From Actinomycetota bacterium (GTDB lineage: Bacteria > Actinomycetota > Actinomycetes > Nanopelagicales > Nanopelagicaceae), in contig CANLTP010000046.1 of assembly GCA_947494085.1 (NCBI GenBank), positions 1-6,887 of the forward strand: 6,887 bases of DNA, in the 5' to 3' direction. Under the pieces are notes generated by a model. It was not told the DNA's origin, made no database searches, and saw only the letters and a list, made by a program, of their open reading frames with translations. The position numbers and the translations under genes are program-made. This document shows positions 1 to 3,485 of this stretch, piece after piece (position 1 is the stretch's first letter; every line of letters begins with the position of its first letter).

Positions 1-35
1 CCACGTTCAGATATTTTGAAATACGTATCTAGCAT
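1..35 (-). CDS. NCS2-family purine (xanthine/hypoxanthine/guanine) permease, N-terminal fragment
   Basis: Only the first 11 complete codons and part of the twelfth are inside the window; the gene runs off the left edge. Read on the minus strand from the ATG at 35-33, the peptide is MLDTYFKISERG. This matches the usual opening of AzgA/PbuG-type NCS2 permeases, where an F-K-[IL]-S-E-R-G motif precedes the first membrane segment. Members of this family are proton-coupled inner-membrane importers of hypoxanthine, guanine, adenine or xanthine. A Shine-Dalgarno AGAAGGG sits 7 bases before the ATG, so this gene is translated from a leadered mRNA. The family call rests on a very short motif and substrate specificity cannot be assigned. 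Confidence 0.6.
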   Translation of the reverse strand, partial: MLDTYFKISER

Positions 36-62
36 GGTTGAGCCCTTCTGATTTTGGTATCG

Positions 63-104
63 GGGGTGTTTGCGACCCCGTGGGCATTCACGGCGCACAA
101 GCCG
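63..104 (-). promoter_or_regulatory. Possible structured leader of the purine permease
   Basis: On the minus strand, 30-70 bases upstream of the permease start, three short stems overlap in a chain. CGGC (104-101) pairs with GCCG (94-91). CCGTG (93-89) pairs with CACGG (82-78). GGGGT (79-75) pairs with ACCCC (67-63). Each stem shares bases with its neighbour, so they cannot all form fully at the same time. No U-run follows the last stem, so it is not a classical terminator. I do not see the conserved core of the purine riboswitch. Function is inferred only from the position and the overlapping stems. Confidence 0.25.
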
Positions 105-282
105 GAGGAAGATGAAACTGACATTAGCCCTTACCTATAAGTAGGTCGTGAAAATACACACCGTTTCCCCAGAAAAGTTTCGGAATTTAAGGGTGAAATC
201 ATCAGGTGGGCAAAGCCAATCCCTGTAGCGGTGTAACATAACGGCTGGTTCACGCTCAATACGTGCATAACGCACAAAATCT

Positions 283-356
283 GCGGGTGTAGCTCAATGG
301 TAGAGCCCCAGCCTTCCAAGCTGGCCATGCCGGTTCGATCCCGGTCACCCGCTCCA
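283..356 (+). tRNA. tRNA-Gly (anticodon UCC), CCA encoded
   Basis: The cloverleaf is complete. The acceptor stem is GCGGGTG (283-289) with CACCCGC (346-352). The D arm is GCTC/GAGC around loop AATGGTA (292-306). The anticodon stem is CCAGC (308-312)/GCTGG (320-324) with loop CTTCCAA, giving anticodon TCC at 315-317. The T arm is GCCGG-TTCGATC-CCGGT. The discriminator is T353, followed by genomically encoded CCA (354-356). It reads GGA and GGG glycine codons. It converges with the collagen-like gene, leaving 20 bases between the tRNA 3' end and that gene's stop codon. A glycine tRNA beside a glycine-rich gene is probably coincidence: a tRNA-Gly near tig/clpP/rpiB is, as I recall, also found in other actinobacteria. 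No convincing -35/-10 pair is seen in 145-282. Confidence 0.97.
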
Positions 357-376
357 TAATCTTCACTCGCAGCTTC

Positions 377-1408
377 TCAAGCGACTTGTATAAAAGCTTT
401 AGCCCTAATTTCGAAACCGAAAGAACTTAATCCAGCTGACCAACCACTTCCGTCAATTACGGAAACGGATAATGACGAAACAGACTCAGATACTGAAACG
501 GTTCCTTCGTGAATGAATGAAAAATTATAAGTCTTTACAAAACTAGCATCAGTGGCGAAACCAAATCCATAGTGAGTTGAAGAATTTAATGTTGCCCCGG
601 CGCCACTCACAGATACAACCGACCCAACAGGATAAGTCGCAAATCCAGTTTTAGTTGCGGAGCCAGTCACAATTATTGTGAACCGATAATTTGTATTTGG
701 CTGCAAATTGCCAAATGGATTGCTAATAGTTTCTGCGGCGGTTGCTGAAGATAATCCCCAAGTAACCCCTCCTCCCAGTGCCGTCAAATTAATAACTGTT
801 ACGGCACTAGATCCCGCTGGCCCAGTTGCGCCAACAGTTCCGGTTTCACCTTTTGGTCCAGTCGCACCAATTGATCCGGGCGCACCATTGGTTCCGTTTG
901 TTCCATTACTTCCACTTGCTCCATTACTTCCTGCTGCACCGGGCGAACCAGAACCGGCTGGTCCAGTTGCGCCAGTTGATCCTGGTGCTCCAGCTGGTCC
1001 AGCTGGTCCCACTGAACCAGGTGCACCATCGCTGCCAGTTGAAGAAGTTCCTTTAGCACCTGTTGCACCAGTCGATCCGTTAGTTCCATTCGTTCCATTA
1101 GTGCCAGCTTTGCCCTTCAATGAAACCGGTGCAGGCCATTTGTTATTTGTTTTTGGACCATACATACTCATATTGCTTGTATCGATATAGAAGTCGCCAT
1201 CGATTCCCTTTGTTGATTTCGGCGCACCTTTGCCGCTTAATAAAGTGTTTATTCCGGGTGTTACTACGCGGCCTGCTTTAGAAATTGTGGACTTCTTTAT
1301 GGGATTCGCTTGCACAGAGGTCGCGGTTAGATTTCCAAATATAAGGATTGACGTTATTGATAGCGCCAAGAACTTTAGGGTCTTTGAGCGGAACATTTTG
1401 GTGTGCAT
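377..1408 (-). CDS. Exported collagen-like Gly-X-Y repeat protein
   Basis: A 343-residue protein with four parts. Residues 1-34 form a signal peptide: basic start (K4, R7, K9, K12), hydrophobic core about 13-30, and a V-Q-A site that would cleave before N35. Residues about 52-98 contain G-A-P, then D-G-D-F-Y-I-D-T, then Y-G-P-K and V-S-L-K-G, the linker seen before collagen repeats in many tail-fibre-like and bacterial collagen-like proteins. Residues 99-199 are Gly-X-Y triplets rich in GTN, GAT and GPA. Residues 200-343 are a Thr/Ser/Val-rich, probably beta-sandwich C-terminal part with no cysteine. Gly-X-Y tracts form trimeric triple helices, so a surface or secreted fibre is likely. I see no LPxTG signal, lipobox or C-terminal membrane anchor. 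ATG 1408 is used; M5 (1396) is an alternative that keeps the signal peptide but lacks a ribosome site. Function is unknown: adhesion, a surface coat or phage-related use are all possible. Confidence 0.88.
   Translation of the reverse strand: MHTKMFRSKTLKFLALSITSILIFGNLTATSVQANPIKKSTISKAGRVVTPGINTLLSGKGAPKSTKGIDGDFYIDTSNMSMYGPKTNNKWPAPVSLKGKAGTNGTNGTNGSTGATGAKGTSSTGSDGAPGSVGPAGPAGAPGSTGATGPAGSGSPGAAGSNGASGSNGTNGTNGAPGSIGATGPKGETGTVGATGPAGSSAVTVINLTALGGGVTWGLSSATAAETISNPFGNLQPNTNYRFTIIVTGSATKTGFATYPVGSVVSVSGAGATLNSSTHYGFGFATDASFVKTYNFSFIHEGTVSVSESVSSLSVSVIDGSGWSAGLSSFGFEIRAKAFIQVA
812..1114 (-). repeat. Collagen Gly-X-Y repeat tract
   Basis: This segment encodes residues 99-199 of the collagen-like protein, about 32 triplets. 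The register is broken twice, at G120-TSST-G125 and G152-SGSP-G157. In both places four residues separate the glycines instead of two, giving three perfect blocks (99-120, 125-152, 157-199). Runs of G-T-N occur near both ends (102-111 and 166-175), and GAT, GPA and GSN triplets fill the rest. At DNA level the tract is a degenerate 9-base-type repeat (for example CCAGTTGCGCC and CCAGCTGGTCC on the plus strand). It is therefore prone to length variation by slippage or recombination. Confidence 0.9.
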
Positions 1409-1423
1409 TTCGCTTTCTATATC

Positions 1424-1438
1424 CCCCTCGTTTAGGGG
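1424..1438 (-). promoter_or_regulatory. Hairpin over the purine-rich site upstream of the collagen-like gene
   Basis: CCCCT (1424-1428) is complementary to AGGGG (1434-1438) around a 5-base loop. On the minus strand this hairpin folds the GAGGGGG stretch, the only strong Shine-Dalgarno-like sequence before the collagen-like ATG, into a stem. That site lies 14 bases before the ATG, farther than usual; a weaker AGAAAG lies 4 bases before it. If GAGGGGG is the ribosome site, the hairpin would hide it. The role is inferred; the complementarity is directly visible. Confidence 0.35.
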
Positions 1439-1482
1439 CGATGCAATAGAGAGAATGCGCGCAATTACATTTCAATACAAGG

Positions 1483-1520
1483 ATATTTGTGGGGGCAGGC
1501 TCTCATCCCCGCATATTTGT
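1483..1520. repeat. 30-bp-spaced direct repeat flanking a GC-rich dyad
   Basis: ATATTTGT occurs at 1483-1490 and again at 1513-1520, exactly 30 bases apart (about three helical turns). Between them GTGGGG and CCCCGC form an imperfect dyad that overlaps the last two bases of the first copy. Two same-face sites in the middle of a divergent intergenic region would suit an operator for co-regulation of the two exported-protein genes. That role is inference; 8-base repeats in AT-rich DNA can arise by chance. Confidence 0.3.
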
Positions 1521-1679
1521 ATGGACACACGCCTAATACTCACAGTTCAAATTCAGGTTTCTTGATTATTCTCCCCAGTCTAAGGATGTTATCTACGGGT
1601 ATCCGGAAGTAACCACTTCAGGTTCTGAGACAGATCGAAAGCTATGAAAGTAGCGACGACACAAAGGGGTAAAGAAGTT

Positions 1680-2237
1680 ATGAATAAGAAAATCGCAGCC
1701 GCTGCAATTGCAGCAGCACTTTCAATCGGAACAATTGCATCAGTTTCTACTGCGCAAGCAGATAACGGACGAACAAAGGGTGTTCCTTCACAAGTTGCAA
1801 CAGTCCTTTCAGGGCTAGTTACAAAGGGAACTCTTACACAAACACAAGCAGATGCAATCACTGCAGCGTTAACTGCAGCTGCGCCTGTTAGACCAGTTAT
1901 CGCTAAAGACCATGATGCAACTCATGCGGTAATCACAGCAACTCTCGGAATCACTGAAGCAGATCTACAAGCAGCCCGTACTGCTGGTAAATCACTTGCA
2001 ACACTTGCTGGCGATAAGAAAGCAGCGCTAATCACTGCACTTGTTAACCTCAAGTCAACTCAGATTGATGCCGCTGTAACAGCAGGAACTTTGACTGCTA
2101 CACAAGCAACAACGGCTAAGGCTGGTTTAACTGCTCGTGTAACAGCTATGGTCGAATCTGTTCCAGCTCCGAAGATGGGCAAGATGGGTAAAGAAGGTAA
2201 AGAAGGAATGGGTAAAGGAAAGAGAATGCAAGGCTGA
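1680..2237 (+). CDS. Small exported Ala/Thr-rich protein with a Met-Gly-Lys tail
   Basis: A 185-residue protein of unknown function. Residues 1-27 are a textbook signal peptide: M-N-K-K, an Ala/Ile-rich core, and A-Q-A before D28. The mature part has two copies of a helical motif of the form L-x3-V-x-x-G-T-L-T-x-x-Q-A (about 43-57 and 130-143). Between them (about 83-110) is an L-G-I-T-E-A-D-L ... G-K-S-L-A-x-L-A segment. These motifs recur in many uncharacterised exported proteins of Gram-positive bacteria, often in tandem. Residues 165-185 are low-complexity, made mostly of Met, Gly, Lys and Glu. The ATG at 1680 is preferred because it gives a clean signal peptide and follows AGGGG with a 10-base gap; the in-frame ATG at 1644 would add 12 residues and lacks a good ribosome site. 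It ends in its own terminator and so is probably monocistronic. Confidence 0.85.
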   Translation: MNKKIAAAAIAAALSIGTIASVSTAQADNGRTKGVPSQVATVLSGLVTKGTLTQTQADAITAALTAAAPVRPVIAKDHDATHAVITATLGITEADLQAARTAGKSLATLAGDKKAALITALVNLKSTQIDAAVTAGTLTATQATTAKAGLTARVTAMVESVPAPKMGKMGKEGKEGMGKGKRMQG

Positions 2238-2259
2238 TCTCCAAACTCTCTACGTAACT

Positions 2260-2302
2260 AGACGGCTCTCGCTAGAAATAGCGGGGGCCGTTTGGCTTTT
2301 CT
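2260..2302 (+). terminator. Strong intrinsic terminator after the small exported-protein gene
   Basis: ACGGCTCTCGCTA (2262-2274) pairs with TAGCGGGGGCCGT (2279-2291) along all 13 positions, two of them G-U, around a GAAA tetraloop (2275-2278). One A-T and one G-U pair can extend the base. The 3' side runs into TTTGGCTTTTCT. It lies 22 bases after the stop codon. It should stop read-through into rpiB, whose start is only about 15 bases beyond the T-rich end. Confidence 0.92.
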
Positions 2303-2310
2303 GCCATTAT
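2302..2310 (+). promoter_or_regulatory. Extended -10 element for leaderless rpiB
   Basis: CATTAT (2305-2310) is preceded by TG at 2302-2303, the extended -10 arrangement. It ends exactly 6 bases before the rpiB ATG, which would place +1 on the A of the start codon. No Shine-Dalgarno is present before the ATG. The usual -35 position falls inside the terminator stem and shows no TTGACA-like sequence, consistent with reliance on the TG extension. Confidence 0.5.
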
Positions 2311-2316
2311 TGCGAA

Positions 2317-2772
2317 ATGAGAATTCACATTGGAAGCGATCATGCGGGCCTGGAATTTAAGGGCGTAATCATTAAACATCTGCAGACAAATGGCCACGAA
2401 GTTATCGACCACGGTCCAATTGAATATGACGCTCTCGATGATTATCCAGTTTTCTGTATTCCTGCAGCGCAAGGTGTTGCAAATGATCCAGGTTCACTTG
2501 GAATCGTTCTAGGTGGTTCTGGAAATGGCGAACAGATGGCGGCAAATAAAGTTAAGGGAATTAGAGCCGCTTTAGTCTGGTCACTTGAAACTGCAGTTCT
2601 TGCGCGTGAACATAACAATGCAAATGTGATTTCAATTGGTGGACGAATGCACTCTGAAGAATTCTGTTTAGAACTAGTTGATAAATTTATCGCTACGCCA
2701 TTTCCTGGTGATGAGCGGCATGTTCGCAGAATCAATTTAATGGGCAAATATGAAGATACTGGAAAGATTTAA
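2317..2772 (+). CDS. rpiB: Ribose-5-phosphate isomerase B
   Basis: A 151-residue cytosolic enzyme that interconverts ribose 5-phosphate and ribulose 5-phosphate in the non-oxidative pentose phosphate pathway. The RpiB/LacAB fold is marked by S-D-H-A-G (7-11), G-G-S-G-N-G-E (66-72), A-A-N-K (75-78), R-E-H-N-N-A-N (97-103) and G-G-R (108-110). In E. coli RpiB the catalytic base is Cys66; actinobacterial enzymes such as the M. tuberculosis one use a Glu in the G-x-G-N-G-E motif, and here that is E72. H99 corresponds to the active-site His of the M. tuberculosis enzyme. Length is typical. There is no ribosome site and the -10 is 6 bases upstream, so a leaderless mRNA is likely. The TAA overlaps the stop codon of convergent trmB. 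Confidence 0.97.
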   Translation: MRIHIGSDHAGLEFKGVIIKHLQTNGHEVIDHGPIEYDALDDYPVFCIPAAQGVANDPGSLGIVLGGSGNGEQMAANKVKGIRAALVWSLETAVLAREHNNANVISIGGRMHSEEFCLELVDKFIATPFPGDERHVRRINLMGKYEDTGKI

Positions 2773-3449
2773 GACCTTACATACTTTAAATCAGTAACAA
2801 TATGTCCCTTGCCTAAGCCCTTTCCTTCAAATCTAGTCAGTGGGCGAAAATCTGGTTTCGGGATTACTCCCCCAACAAATCTGGAATCTGATCCAAATTT
2901 CTCTTCACTCCAATGAGCGTATGCGACCCAGTCAGTAGCGATATGAATGTAACCACCAGGTTTTAGCTTTCGATAAATTAAATCTACAAAATCCGCTTGA
3001 ACAATTCTCCGCTTCCAATGCTTCTTCTTATGCCATGGATCTGGGAAATAAAGATGAACGCCATCTAGACATTGATCTGGCATCTGTTCGTTTAGAACAA
3101 TTCTGGCATCTTCATTAATCAATCGAATATTAGTTAATTCAAATTCATTTATTCGAGCTAGTAATGAACCAATTCCAGGGCGATGAACTTCTAGAGCGAA
3201 GAATCCGGTGTCTGGAAAGCTTCGAGCAATTTCGGCCGTGGCCTCTCCCATGCCGGTGCCGATTTCCATTATTACTTTTTTACTATTGGGAAATATCTCA
3301 GATGGAACTATTGGATGGTCCGGAACTATTCCAAATTGATCCCAGAACAAATCAGTCGCCTTTGCTTGGGCCTCGGTAATTCGCGTTCCGCGCAGACGAA
3401 AAGTCCTATTACTTAAGTTGTAAAGGCTGCTCTTCTCCGGGGAACTCAT
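2769..3449 (-). CDS. trmB: tRNA (guanine-N7)-methyltransferase TrmB
   Basis: A 226-residue SAM-dependent enzyme that forms m7G at position 46 in the variable loop of many tRNAs. Visible motifs are R-G-T-R-I-T (20-25); the SAM-binding loop E-I-G-T-G-M-G-E (62-69); an acidic second-strand end at A-L-E-V-H-R (85-90); N-E-D-A (112-115); the family signature F-P-D-P-W-H-K-K-K-H (135-144) with D137 as the expected catalytic Asp; and T-R-F-E (205-208) near the C-terminus. Length is typical. No ribosome site precedes the ATG, but TAAGAT ends 6 bases upstream. The gene is divergent from pepN (36 bases between starts) and convergent with rpiB. In M. tuberculosis, as I recall, trmB is not in this cluster. 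Confidence 0.96.
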   Translation of the reverse strand: MSSPEKSSLYNLSNRTFRLRGTRITEAQAKATDLFWDQFGIVPDHPIVPSEIFPNSKKVIMEIGTGMGEATAEIARSFPDTGFFALEVHRPGIGSLLARINEFELTNIRLINEDARIVLNEQMPDQCLDGVHLYFPDPWHKKKHWKRRIVQADFVDLIYRKLKPGGYIHIATDWVAYAHWSEEKFGSDSRFVGGVIPKPDFRPLTRFEGKGLGKGHIVTDLKYVRS

Positions 3450-3455
3450 GTGGGT

Positions 3456-3461
3456 ATCTTA
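3456..3461 (-). promoter_or_regulatory. -10 element for leaderless trmB
   Basis: Read on the minus strand this is TAAGAT, a TAnnnT hexamer, followed by ACCCAC and then the ATG. The 6-base gap places +1 at the start codon. No Shine-Dalgarno and no clear -35 are present; the -35 region would overlap the pepN promoter and start. Confidence 0.55.
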
Positions 3462-3473
3462 GATAAGGATGGA

Positions 3474-3479
3474 TAAGGT
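3474..3479 (+). promoter_or_regulatory. -10 element for pepN, probably leaderless
   Basis: TAAGGT (TAnnnT) is followed by 6 bases and then the pepN ATG at 3486. The same AAGG could also act as a weak Shine-Dalgarno at 7 bases, so leaderless initiation is less certain here than for trmB. The spacer and -35 region overlap the trmB -10 (3456-3461), so the two divergent promoters probably compete for polymerase. Confidence 0.45.
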
Positions 3480-3485
3480 TGGCTC

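Larger units (their letters stand above)
1409..1679. other. Divergent intergenic region between two exported-protein genes
   Basis: These 271 bases separate the minus-strand collagen-like gene from the plus-strand small exported protein, so both promoters should lie here. I cannot find a convincing -35/-10 pair for either strand. What is visible: the hairpin at 1424-1438; a direct repeat ATATTTGT at 1483-1490 and 1513-1520; a GC-rich stem GTGGGG (1489-1494) with CCCCGC (1507-1512, one G-U pair); and a hairpin GAAGT-AACC-ACTTC (1606-1619), extended by CC/GG pairs beyond a G-A mismatch (1603-1622). No conserved RNA family was recognised. Confidence 0.5.

Noticed and set aside
21..30. ATACGTATCT repeated at 6231-6240
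   Set aside because: One copy is inside permease codons and the other between the HNH and membrane-protein genes. The shared 10-mer contains the palindrome ATACGTAT but no common function is apparent.
105..144. GGAGGAAG followed by a 10-codon frame (MKLTLALTYK)
   Set aside because: The ribosome-like site is strong, but the peptide lies antisense to the permease leader, and the only downstream gene on that strand is a tRNA, so a leader-peptide role makes little sense. It may be chance.
36..160. Purine riboswitch for the NCS2 permease
   Set aside because: The conserved loop and junction sequences of the purine aptamer are not found on the minus strand; only generic stems are present.
131..328. 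Minus-strand 65-codon open frame
   Set aside because: It runs antisense through most of the tRNA-Gly, has no ribosome site and resembles no known protein.
283..356. tRNA-Gly as an integration (att) site
   Set aside because: No second copy of the tRNA 3' end and no integrase or recombinase gene was seen in the window.
708..1190. Plus-strand Pro/Val-rich 160-codon frame and similar frames opposite the Gly-X-Y tract
   Set aside because: These are antisense shadows of the Gly-X-Y repeat; glycine codons read backwards give proline runs. No signal peptide or ribosome site supports them.
1644..1679. Upstream in-frame ATG for the small exported protein
   Set aside because: It would put 12 extra polar residues before a clean signal peptide and has a poorer ribosome site than the ATG at 1680.
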